A stretch of DNA of 64,000 nt from VRUE01 sp036276735 (GTDB lineage Bacteria > Actinomycetota > Thermoleophilia > Solirubrobacterales > 70-9), in contig DASUOH010000002.1 in assembly GCA_036276735.1 (NCBI GenBank), forward strand, positions 1 to 64,000, in the 5' to 3' direction. Both the position numbers and the translations under genes were made by a program. Under the pieces are notes generated by a model. The model was not told where the DNA came from. It did not search any database and saw nothing but the letters and a program-made list of their open reading frames with translations. This document shows positions 15,034 to 22,915 of this stretch, in pieces (position 1 is the stretch's first letter; every line of letters begins with the position of its first letter).

Positions 15034-15467
15034 TCCTGCTCGATACGAGCGGTCTCTTGGCCGCGATCGACTCAAGCCAGCGACATCATCGCCAGGCGGT
15101 TGCCGCCCTGCGGGAGGCAAGGGGGCCACTGCTGCTCTCCCCGTTCGTCCTCGCTGAGCTCGACTACCTCCTTGCGACCAGGGTCGGGCCCCAAACCGAG
15201 ATTGCGCTTCTCGCTGAGGTGGGCCGCGGCGCCTACCGCCTCGAGCCATTCGAGGCCGCCGACATTGCGATTGCCGCGGAGGTGATCGACACCTACGCCG
15301 ACCTCGAGGTTGGCCTCGCCGATGCCTCGATCGTCGTCCTCTCGCGGCGCCACGAGGTACTCGACCTACTCACCCTCGACGAACGCCATTTCCGCACCCT
15401 CCGCGGCTCGGCCGACCGGCCCTTCCGGCTCCTACCCGCGGACGGCGATGCGGGGATCGGTCCTTGA
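15030..15467 (+). CDS. PIN-domain ribonuclease toxin (VapC-like)
   Basis: A 145-aa PIN protein starting at GTG 15030. The acidic residues are present: MILLDTSGLLAAID, LAELDYLL, GLADASIVVLS and LTLDERHFR. It is clearly related to the VapC at 11766, sharing the C-terminal DERHFR...LLPAD pattern, so the two islands carry sister TA modules. The expected activity is endoribonuclease on tRNA or rRNA, blocked by the overlapping antitoxin. Confidence 0.87.
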   Translation: MILLDTSGLLAAIDSSQRHHRQAVAALREARGPLLLSPFVLAELDYLLATRVGPQTEIALLAEVGRGAYRLEPFEAADIAIAAEVIDTYADLEVGLADASIVVLSRRHEVLDLLTLDERHFRTLRGSADRPFRLLPADGDAGIGP

Positions 15468-15515
15468 CCCCCATCGACGGGATGCACGGTCCCGTCGGGA
15501 ATCTCGGGTTTGGCC

Positions 15516-15548
15516 GAAGGTCCCAGGTTCGAATCCTGCCCCCCTATT
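15516..15548 (+). pseudogene. Degenerate tRNA 3' end fragment
   Basis: The segment reads as a variable loop, T arm (CCAGG-TTCGAAT-CCTGC with one mismatched pair) and acceptor 3' strand CCCCCTA. There is no matching 5' half upstream, so it is a remnant. The parent tRNA is not clear. It lies between vapC and the OLD gene, which suggests that the island is composite. The rest of 15468-15833 shows no gene. Confidence 0.55.
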
Positions 15549-15833
15549 AGAGAAAGAGCCTGCATTCCCCGGGATCTGCCGCCAACCGGAGGTTTCCTCC
15601 AGTGGTGGTCGAGCGATTTTCAGGCACCAATTTGACCGAAACGTCGATCGACGCTTCAAAAGTCGGTCCCCATTTGTCTCCGTATTGCTTTCCCAGGGGT
15701 TCCTGCGATTACGCGTTGAGGATGACTGCTCGACGTTGTAGTGCTGTCAAATTCTCTTGCATTACCGGTGGGTTCGGAGGCCAAAGACTCTCGCGTCCCG
15801 ATACCAGCCCGGGCAGATGATTTAGTACCGCGG

Positions 15834-17934
15834 ATGCGATTGATCAAGGCCAAGATCACTGGCTACAAACGCCTTGCGGAGAATTGCCTCCTCAATCTCG
15901 ACGGGAATCCTGCCTGCATCGTCGGTCCGAACGCAGCGGTAAGTCCTCGTTCCTGGATGCATTGGTTCATCTGAATGACGACCAACCGTTTGCCCAGACC
16001 GAGAAAACCCGAGCGCCTGGAGGGCAGACCTTGGAGCCTTATCTGGAGGCTCGGTTTCTTCTGGAGAGCACGAGCGCGGGTTGATGCAGGCGATACCCGA
16101 GGCCAAGGAGGTCCGGCAGTTCTTCGTGATTAAGGAAGGCCAGCACCCTCGACTCCAGTACACGGCTGATCCCTTCCCGAAGCGGGATCTGACGAAGCGT
16201 GCTGAAGTTCGGGCGGAATTGGAGGCGCTTAGCGAGACCGGGTGGGTCGAGCACGCGCAAGGCGTCGAGGAGGGATCGGATGCGCCGCCTGACCCGTCAA
16301 TCGGACAGCTGTTCGCCGCCGCTGTCGAGTTTGCGCAGAGCGAAAACGAGGTGCTGGAAGAACAGGCTGGCGATCTTGACGCCTTCGCGGAACGACTCGG
16401 GCCGATCCTCGGTCAGATCGGCGAACGGGAAGAACCGGAAGAGGGCGCGGCTCCCTACGGCGGCCCCGATTGGCCGGCCTTTCCGGAGGAGCTGGTCGGC
16501 CTGCCTGCCGTCCTCACCGAGCTGGCGACTTTGGAAAAGGAAGAGCGCCCGCTGAGGAAAGTGATGCGGGCATTGACCAGTCGTGTGCCTGCGTTCGTCA
16601 AATTCGATGACCAGGCTCGGAAGCTGGAGACTAAATACGACCTCAACGGGGACGAACCGGCCTCGGATCTGGGCATCCATAATTTCCTCACCTTGGCCGG
16701 CACCACTTGGGAGGAGGCTGTCGAAGTCGTCCAACGGGACGACCCTGGATGGACCAAGACCTACATCGAAGACCGGGACAGCGAGTTGAAGAAACAGGCT
16801 GCCCTCAAATGGGGGCAGAGCGATATCGAGGTGACCGTCGGTCTCAGCGGCTCGGTCCTTTCGATCTTGCTGTCGATGCAGGCCCACGATTTCATCGGCT
16901 TCGATGACCATAGTGACGGCCTGAAATCGTTCATGGCCCTGCGGGCGTTCGTCTCACAGACCCAGAGCGCAAACGCCGACATCAAGCCCATCGTCTTGAT
17001 CGACGAGGCCGAGCTGCATCTGCATTACGACGCCCAGGCGGATCTGGTTGCCGTCTTCGAGGAACAGGACGAGGCCGCGCAGATCATCTACACGACGCAT
17101 TCGGCCGGATGCTTGCCGCGAGACCTCGCGGGCGTGCGGGCGATAGTCCCTGAAACTGAAGAAGTGGCTGGCCAGATCGTCCAGAAAGATCATTCAGAAG
17201 CCGTCAATCGTTTCTGGACCAAAGGCAAAGGGTTCTCCCCGCTCCTGCTGGCGATGGGAGCAGGAGCCTTTGCTTTCGCCGCCACTCAGTACGCAGTGAT
17301 CACGGAGGGGATGAGTGACGCACTTCTCCTCCCGAGCTTGATCCGAGAGGCCACCGGCGAGAAGCGTCTTCGCTATCAGCCTGTCGCCAGCTTTGCCGAG
17401 GCAACGGCTGACGAGATCAAGCGCTTCGATCTGATCGCCGGGCGGATTGCATTTCTCGCTGATGGCGACGGAGGCGGCCGAAAACACGTCGAGAAGCTGG
17501 CGGAAAACGGGATCTCAGAGGGGCAGGTTATCTATGTTGGTAGTGACCCTCACAGCGGTTTGTCCGTCGAGGACCTACTGATCAAAAGCGTCTACCTGAA
17601 AGCAGTGAATGCGGAGCTCGGTGCCTGGCATGGACTTGAATATCCGGCAGAGGAGTTGCCAGAAAAAGGACGCAGTAAGGCGGTCAAGGATTGGTGTGCC
17701 CAACAGCAGGACCGCAACGGCAACCCGGTTGAATTGAGCAAGGTTGATGTCGCGCAGCGCGTGCTCGACCTGCGCGGCCCGGATACGAAACTGCTGGCGA
17801 AACCGGCAGTTGCCCGAAAGATCAACGAAAACGTCCTCGCTGTCTTCGAGGGTGCACCTGAGCGCATGAAGCAGATGCGCGAGAAAGCTGGCGAGCTGGT
17901 GCCGCTCAAAGTTGACGAGCCGGAAACGGATTAG
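15834..17934 (+). pseudogene. OLD-family ATPase/TOPRIM endonuclease with two frameshifts
   Basis: ATG 15834 opens MRLIKAKITGYKRLAENCLL...IVGPNAA, an ABC-ATPase N-terminus, and the frame breaks inside Walker A. One added base at 15938-15939 gives GPNAAGKSSFLDALVHLNDD. A second added base at about 16064-16068 joins FLLEEHERGLMQAIPEAKEV. From 16081 the frame is open for 617 aa with LIDEAELHLHY (Walker B), YTTHSAG (H-loop region) and a TOPRIM domain (VITEGMSD, AFLADGDGGG, VEDLL). Restored length is 700 aa. OLD nucleases cut nicked or foreign DNA and underlie Gabija-type defence. Whether the gene is dead, phase-variable or mis-sequenced cannot be told here. Confidence 0.82.
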
Positions 17935-17938
17935 GTCC

Positions 17939-18826
17939 GTGCCGATCAATGAGGATGGACTAGGCGAGTACGCAAGGGAACAGCTCGATGCCGTCCGTCG
18001 TGATCGGCGCTTGGAGCGTGGCCACGGGGCGATGGTCGATGACTTCGGGTTGGCTGTCGAAGAGGCCGAGCGGACGCGCGCGATGAGCCAGATCGGCCTA
18101 CAGGAGATCCGACAAGCCTACGATCGTGAGAAGGCCGCATTCGAGATGAGCACCGGCGATGCGGTGCGGGAGCAAGATGTCCAGGTCTTCTGGGTGCGAG
18201 CCGAGATGGCCCGCGCCGAAATCGAGAACGATTACCCGGCGATTAATGCTCAGGCTCTGATCGCGCTCAACAGCGCACTTGACGCTCTTGTCGAGCACTT
18301 GGTGCCGGCAGTTCGCGATCTGCCGTTCGAAATACACATGAAAAAGGCAGAGGAAGAAGTGCCGCAGGTAGTCGAGCACTTGACCCCCGAGATCCGACAG
18401 ATGGCGATCAGCAAGCTGCAGGAGATGCTTAAGGTCGAAGAGTTGAAAGGCCTCAAGGGCAAGGGGGCGGTTCGATACGAGCGGAGGTTAAGGGCAGTCG
18501 GTCTTGGTGCCCCGGAGGACCGTCCGATTCCCATTGATCTCGATCAGGCGCTGACCGAGTTCGGAGTGATCCGTGACTGCTTGATTCACCGCGCCGGCCG
18601 GATCAATCCGAGGGCACTGGAGCTCGCACATACCCTTACCGCCAGATACAAAGATGGCGACTTGATCCGCCTGACAGGTGAGGACTACCGAACGTATTCA
18701 GCAGCGATCCGCTGCTATGCGGCCGAGGTCATCGACCGTCTCCACGGCAAATGGCCTGGGCTTACCGACCCCGGGGGCAAACCTGACCTGGAGAACTGGC
18801 GTGGCTGTCATCTGATCGGCGCTTGA
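17939..18826 (+). CDS. HEPN-motif protein paired with OLD nuclease
   Basis: A 295-aa protein from GTG 17939, 4 nt after the OLD stop; TTG 17912 would overlap it. It is all-helical, with charged coiled-coil-like stretches, and near the C-terminus carries IRDCLIHRAGRIN. R-D-C-L-I-H fits the R-x4-H motif of HEPN ribonucleases, at the right place in a helical context. I do not recognise the full-length family. The tight spacing suggests a two-gene OLD-HEPN module in which the ATPase senses and the HEPN protein acts, or the reverse. Unlike the OLD gene it has no frame damage. Confidence 0.65.
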   Translation: MPINEDGLGEYAREQLDAVRRDRRLERGHGAMVDDFGLAVEEAERTRAMSQIGLQEIRQAYDREKAAFEMSTGDAVREQDVQVFWVRAEMARAEIENDYPAINAQALIALNSALDALVEHLVPAVRDLPFEIHMKKAEEEVPQVVEHLTPEIRQMAISKLQEMLKVEELKGLKGKGAVRYERRLRAVGLGAPEDRPIPIDLDQALTEFGVIRDCLIHRAGRINPRALELAHTLTARYKDGDLIRLTGEDYRTYSAAIRCYAAEVIDRLHGKWPGLTDPGGKPDLENWRGCHLIGA

Positions 18827-19041
18827 GTGGCTGAGCTGGGTGCGATCCGGGCCGCTCCACCAGGCTATTCGCATTCAGAGCGGTGAAGTTGCCGGTTTGG
18901 CACGGAGAGGGCCGGTCCCAGCTTCTGCGGCGAGCTCGTCGAGCGACCGCTGGATCAATCAGGGCGGCAAGGAGTGGAGTCATGGCCGCCCGTGGCCTTA
19001 ACGGAGGAGTGGGTCGACTACCGGCGGATGGTCGACGCCCA

Positions 19042-19197
19042 AAGTGCGCAGATGCTTGCGTGCCGGCAACAACCCCCTCGGTGACGGAGAGCGGGAGCCC
19101 GAGTACGACGCGCGTGCTGCCCCCTAAGTCTGTACGCAAGCCGACGAAGTGGCCTCGAAGCCAGCAGGCAATGAGCGAAGTGCGCAGATGCCTGCGT
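19042..19197 (+). repeat. Two 20-nt direct repeats in the right part of the tRNA-Cys island
   Basis: AAGTGCGCAGATGCTTGCGT (19042-19061) recurs at 19178-19197 with one mismatch, followed each time by GTGCCGGC-like sequence after a short spacer. They lie in the 18827-19457 gene-free stretch, which has no convincing reading frame on either strand. They may be arm-type binding sites; no function is shown. Confidence 0.5.
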
Positions 19198-19380
19198 ACT
19201 CGTGCCGGCCACCTTGGCAACCGCGAAAGCCGACTCCGGCGACTCCGGGCACGGCGCGCGCTTCCCCGCCAAAACCGCTACGCAAAGCCGATGGAGCTGC
19301 CCCCGAACCTCGAGGCCGTCTATCTTGGGAAATTCAAGCGGGCCCTCGCGTGGGCGTCCTGCCGACGACCGACCCGGGAG

Positions 19381-19399
19381 TTTTGGCAGTGACTGCCAA
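19381..19399 (+). repeat. 19-bp direct repeat, right copy
   Basis: Identical to 14739-14757 and in the same orientation; it stands 58 bp before the intact tRNA-Cys. Just downstream is another inverted pair, TTCAGG/CCTGAA (about 19408-19435). Confidence 0.7.
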
Positions 19400-19443
19400 A
19401 AAACAATTCAGGAAATCGAGGGAAAACCGCCTGAATTTGGCTG

Positions 19444-19449
19444 TATAAA
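19444..19449 (+). promoter_or_regulatory. Island-borne -10 box for tRNA-Cys
   Basis: TATAAA stands 8 nt upstream of the tRNA-Cys 5' end, inside the inserted DNA. It differs from the TACCCT box before the remnant at 14584, so the element seems to bring its own promoter for the tRNA half it restores. Confidence 0.45.
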
Positions 19450-19457
19450 GCCATCTT

Positions 19458-19528
19458 GGCGCCTTGGCGGAGTGGCTACGCAGCGGCCTGCAAAGCCGTT
19501 TACACCGGTTCGATTCCGGTAGGCGCCT
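19458..19528 (+). tRNA. tRNA-Cys(GCA)
   Basis: A complete 71-nt cloverleaf without encoded CCA: acceptor GGCGCCT/AGGCGCC with U73 (a cysteine identity base), anticodon stem GCGGC/GCCGT-type around CTGCAAA, T arm CCGG-TTCGATT-CCGG. The first 40 nt are repeated at 14584. The gene is thus a hybrid: 5' half and promoter from the island side, 3' half from the original locus. Confidence 0.95.
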
Positions 19529-19744
19529 CTTGCTCCAGCGAGCGGTTTGTCGCTTTCTAGGGCCGTTATGTGGCCGCCGCGTCCCGAATCCAAACTCGAT
19601 CATCGAGACGACGAACGGCCGTGCAGGCTCATTCATCATTTCTTGAGTGGGCCAACGCCTGCATGCCGAGGAGAAGTCGGGAAACGTGCAGCGCGACATG
19701 AGCTATGGAGAACTTCTGGACTGGCTGCGACAATGGAAGCGCTA

Positions 19745-20155
19745 ATGGCGACCGCAGTAGCACTCGACGCTTCACCGCTCAATGTCCTGCGCTCGATGCG
19801 CGGGGCGATTGTCGATGCTCGGATCGCCTATCCGGAGGTTCTTCACGTCGAGATCAAGGATCCCACTGGGGAGCTGTGGCATTTCGCCACCCAGGACGCG
19901 GATTGGTCTCCGGCTGATCCAGCGGCGCTGGTCGGTCGCTCGGTCGACGATGCCGACATCGACGCGGAGACTGGCGAGCTGCGCTGCAAGCTCTCCGACG
20001 GCTCGGTACTCGACGTGAAGCCTGCCGCCCGCGAGGCCGAAGGCGATCCCCCCAACTGGGAGCTGATCACGCCGGATGGCATCGTCTTGGAGTTCGGGCC
20101 GGGGGTCCGCTGGCAGATCGGCAGCGCCGACAGCCGCGTGTCTTCTCGCGCCTGA
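19745..20155 (+). CDS. Hypothetical protein, 136 aa
   Basis: A small acidic soluble protein starting MATAVALDASPLNVLRSMRG, with alternating strands such as LHVEIKDPTGELWHFATQDA and WELITPDGIVLEFGPGVRWQ. I do not recognise it. A GACAAT box (19729-19734) lies 10 nt before ATG 19745; an in-frame ATG at 19733 overlaps that box, so 19745 is favoured. It is the first gene after tRNA-Cys and shows no clear link to its neighbours. Confidence 0.6.
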   Translation: MATAVALDASPLNVLRSMRGAIVDARIAYPEVLHVEIKDPTGELWHFATQDADWSPADPAALVGRSVDDADIDAETGELRCKLSDGSVLDVKPAAREAEGDPPNWELITPDGIVLEFGPGVRWQIGSADSRVSSRA

Positions 20156-20192
20156 CCAGCGCGGATCACGTTTTGAGCGTGATATCGATCAG

Positions 20193-21107
20193 ATGAGCTG
20201 CAGGCGCCTCTTGCCCCTCAAAGCCGTCCTCGTCGCCTCGGCCCTGCTCGCGCTCGGCACCGTCTTCACCCAGGAGGCTGCTGCCGAGTGGGAAGGGCTG
20301 CCGGTCGTTCCAGTACTGGGACCCGTCACTGCCGGCCACCTCGAACGGATCCAGAGTCGTGGAGAGCGCTTCGGTAATCGTCCAGGCGTGTTCGCCAAGA
20401 TCGGCGACAGCATCACCGCATCGCCTTCGTTCCTGCAGGCACTGGCCTGCCAGCCGCCCCGCCTGGGAGCTTGGGAGGAGTTGCGTGGAACGCTGGAATT
20501 CTTCGGCAAGACCTCGGTGCCGCGGGGCTCCGAGGAGGCCCAGTGTCCGGCTAGCAACAGCTACTCCCGACTCGGTGTAGCCGCCGTCGGTGGGTGGAGG
20601 GCGGCCGATGCTCTGCTGCCGCGGGAGTCGCTTCCCGAGTGCCAGGGCTTGCCTGCCGTCAGCTGCGAGCTGCAATTGCTCCGCCCGTCGATTGCATTGA
20701 TCATGTTCGGGACCAACGACCTGGAGGACTTCACCGCGGTCCAGTTCCGCCGCGATCTCGCCAGCCTGGCCCGGCTCGTGTCCGGCGCCGGAACGATCCC
20801 GGTGATCAGCACGATCCCGCCCCGGGCAAGGCGACCGTTCTCGCGACGGGTCGCACGGTTCAACGAGGAGATAGCCGCCCTCGCCGAGAACCGGGCGCTG
20901 CCGCTCTGGAACTTCTGGCGACAGATGGTCGAGGCGGGTGTGCCTCGGCGGGGCCTGAGCAGGGACGGCGTTCACCCCAGCGCTCTCTGTCCGCCCTGCA
21001 CCGCGATCGACTTTCGGTCCGCCGGTCTTCGGCATGGATACGCCTTGCGGAACCTGGGAGCGCTGCGCGTGCTCGATCGCCTCCGCCGTCAAGTCCCACT
21101 GGAGTAG
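20193..21107 (+). CDS. Secreted SGNH/GDSL hydrolase-like protein
   Basis: A 304-aa protein with a signal peptide (LLPLKAVLVASALLALGTVF, cleavage near AAAEW). SGNH blocks are visible: KIGDSITAS (catalytic Ser in GDS), FGTNDLED (block III Asn) and RDGVHPSAL (Asp-x-x-His). These are esterases or acetyltransferases acting outside the membrane. The gene converges, with a 15-nt gap, on an acyltransferase-3 gene; SGNH and acyltransferase-3 proteins often work together in acylation of envelope sugars, though here they are on opposite strands. Several cysteines suggest disulfides. Confidence 0.85.
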   Translation: MSCRRLLPLKAVLVASALLALGTVFTQEAAAEWEGLPVVPVLGPVTAGHLERIQSRGERFGNRPGVFAKIGDSITASPSFLQALACQPPRLGAWEELRGTLEFFGKTSVPRGSEEAQCPASNSYSRLGVAAVGGWRAADALLPRESLPECQGLPAVSCELQLLRPSIALIMFGTNDLEDFTAVQFRRDLASLARLVSGAGTIPVISTIPPRARRPFSRRVARFNEEIAALAENRALPLWNFWRQMVEAGVPRRGLSRDGVHPSALCPPCTAIDFRSAGLRHGYALRNLGALRVLDRLRRQVPLE

Positions 21108-21122
21108 ACCGGCAGGAGGCGG

Positions 21123-22352
21123 CTAGCCCGGGGCCTGGGGCGTGTCGCCGAGCTTCGAAGCCAGCCTCCGGCTGCCTCGAATCAAGGCATAAGACCCGAC
21201 GGCCAGAGCCAGGGTTCCGGTCACCGTCAGGCCCCAGCGAACGGGGATTGCCAGGTCGGTCGTGGAGAGCGAGCTCTGCAGGGCGACGAGGAACGGGATG
21301 TGGATCAGGTAGATCCAAAAGCTCGCGTCCGACAGATAGCGCAGCACCCGCGATTCCCTGCGGACGTATCGCGCCAGTACTCCCCAGACGCCGAACAAGG
21401 TGAGCCAGCAGACGACGCCGACGGTGAGCAGCCCGTAGAGGCGCAGCTCGTCGATTTCGGCCAGCACGCCCGGCGTGCCGACGTTGCCGGTGAAGTCGGC
21501 GTTGTCGTAGAAGAGAAGGAAGGCGGGGACGGCGATCACGACCCCGCCCACAAGCCGCAGCCAAGCGCCCCGCTTCAGCCCGTCGACAAGATCGCCCTGG
21601 CCGCTGAGCAGCCAGCCGAAGAGGAAGAAGAAGCTGTAGTAGGCGAAGAGGGTGGGGGCCGGGACCAGCGAGTTGGACGCCGTCCCTCCCGCCACCCAGC
21701 CGGTCTTGGTGATCAGGATCGCGGAGCTGATCGATGCCAGGAGCGGGACCGCCCACCATGACCTCATCAGCCGGCCGAAGGCGCGGTTGATTGCGACCCC
21801 CAGCCTCGGTGCCCGCTGGATCGCCAGCCAGATCCCGATCGCGACCAAAGAGATCATCAGCAGGTAAGCGATGAACCAGAGGTGTCGCGGGGTCAGGCTG
21901 AAGACGTTGGCGAGCTCCAGCTCCCGTTTCGGCGGCAGCTCGCCTTTACGCGGCCAGAGGGCCGCCGCGCCGATCACGAGGAGATTGGCCAGCGGCACGA
22001 CGGTCAGCATCCCGACCGCCAGCGGCAGGCCAAGTCGACGGAACCGGCCGCGTAGCTGCCGGGCGGCGGTGGATCGACGCAAGGCGCTGGCGGCCAGGAA
22101 GCCGGAAATCGCGAAGAACAGGGGCATGTGCCAGGCGTGGACGAACCAGACCACAGCGTCGACTATCTCCGCATCCCCTTTGCCCTTCTGGACGTAGCGA
22201 GCGGCGTGGTAGGGGATCAGGAGGAGGATCGCCGAGACGCGGATCGCATCCAGGTGATGCTCGCGTTGACTCCCTTTATCGGACGAAGCGACGGCGACGG
22301 CGACGTCCGCTGCGGTGGCGCCAGGTGTCGTAGACCTTCTTGGCAAGGGCAA
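21123..22352 (-). CDS. Acyltransferase 3 family membrane protein
   Basis: A 409-aa protein with about ten membrane segments. The N-terminal motif LDAIRVSAILLLIPYHAARY carries the conserved His of the family, followed by AWHMPLFFAISGFLAASAL. Members move acyl groups across or onto envelope glycans (MdoC/OafA type). The start is uncertain: only TTG 22352 gives a long N-terminus, and the first 30 residues look non-native, so translation may begin closer to LDAIR or be coupled to a short reading frame that ends at 22276. Confidence 0.85.
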   Translation of the reverse strand: MPLPRRSTTPGATAADVAVAVASSDKGSQREHHLDAIRVSAILLLIPYHAARYVQKGKGDAEIVDAVVWFVHAWHMPLFFAISGFLAASALRRSTAARQLRGRFRRLGLPLAVGMLTVVPLANLLVIGAAALWPRKGELPPKRELELANVFSLTPRHLWFIAYLLMISLVAIGIWLAIQRAPRLGVAINRAFGRLMRSWWAVPLLASISSAILITKTGWVAGGTASNSLVPAPTLFAYYSFFFLFGWLLSGQGDLVDGLKRGAWLRLVGGVVIAVPAFLLFYDNADFTGNVGTPGVLAEIDELRLYGLLTVGVVCWLTLFGVWGVLARYVRRESRVLRYLSDASFWIYLIHIPFLVALQSSLSTTDLAIPVRWGLTVTGTLALAVGSYALIRGSRRLASKLGDTPQAPG

Positions 22353-22374
22353 ATTGGGCGAGTCTCTTGAACAT
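22276..22374 (-). CDS. Possible 32-aa basic peptide upstream of the acyltransferase
   Basis: ATG 22374 opens MFKRLAQFALAKKVYDTWRH ending in an Arg-rich tail, a pattern of an amphipathic helix plus basic end. It overlaps the first part of the acyltransferase gene in another frame, and its TAA lies near AGGGAG. It may be a real small protein or a leader peptide controlling the acyltransferase. No homologue is known to me. Confidence 0.35.
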   Translation of the reverse strand: MFKRLAQFALAKKVYDTWRHRSGRRRRRRFVR

Positions 22375-22430
22375 GGGGGCTCGGTTACCCGGGCCTTGCG
22401 GACCCGGAAACACGGTTCCCTGCCGGAACG

Positions 22431-22457
22431 GAAAAGGGCCCCACAGAGGGGGCCCTT
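22431..22457 (-). terminator. Rho-independent terminator or attenuator (minus strand)
   Basis: A perfect 9-bp stem AAGGGCCCC/GGGGCCCTT with a 6-nt loop (22434-22457) ends in TTTT on the minus strand. It lies about 57 nt before the 32-aa reading frame and the acyltransferase, so it would act as an attenuator in their leader, not after a known gene. The upstream leader (22458-22560) also has several possible stems. Confidence 0.5.
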
Positions 22458-22658
22458 GGCTCCGAAGGACGTGCCACCAGTCAGAACATGGTCTCCCTGG
22501 CTCGTCAGTCCTTAAGTCTGGAAGCTTTCGGTCGGCGACTCTAGATGGGTAAACACCCGGTTTGGCAAGAAGTTGCACGCTTTGCATCGGCGTTTGCAGC
22601 GAGAACTTGAGCGCGCGTGGCGGCTTGCCGCGGTGCGCTGCTAGATTCAGGTCCCCCG

Positions 22659-22731
22659 GGGCGCTTAGCTCAGTTGGGAGAGCGCCAGCTCGACAAGCTG
22701 GAGGTCACTGGTTCGAGCCCAGTAGCGCCCA
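22659..22731 (+). tRNA. tRNA-Val(GAC) with C33
   Basis: A 73-nt cloverleaf: acceptor GGGCGCT/AGCGCCC with A73, D arm AGCTC...GAGC, anticodon stem CCAGC/GCTGG around TCGACAA, T arm CTGG-TTCGAGC-CCAG. The anticodon GAC and A73 point to valine. Position 33, nearly always U, reads C. No CCA is encoded. Confidence 0.92.
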
Positions 22732-22915
22732 TCGCTTCGTGCCTAGATCGGCTCCTCGCATCTCAGAAGTCCGCCGCGCGGACGGGCGCGCCGGCGAGCG
22801 GTGGCTTCTCGCACGAGTTACCAGTTCCCCGAGCGGCCCATCGCGCATGCGGACTCACTCAACGGTATATGAGTAAAACCTCGGGCATATTGGAAACTGA
22901 TTTGTTTGCGGCGTC

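Noticed and set aside
18883..19392. A 169-codon frame in the right part of the tRNA-Cys island
   Set aside because: It is Arg-rich, shows no domain, and competes with equally long frames on the other strand.
1..19528. Search for an integrase, transposase or replication gene in the islands
   Set aside because: No frame shows a tyrosine or serine recombinase, DDE or HUH signature; the HTH at 1503 alone does not qualify.
22458..22530. CTGACGAG on the minus strand, resembling the hammerhead ribozyme core
   Set aside because: The GAAA segment and the three helices needed for a hammerhead are absent.
22380..22560. Intergenic structured region considered as SRP RNA, RNase P RNA or tmRNA
   Set aside because: None of the conserved cores (SRP domain IV loop, P4 helix, tRNA-like T arm) is present.
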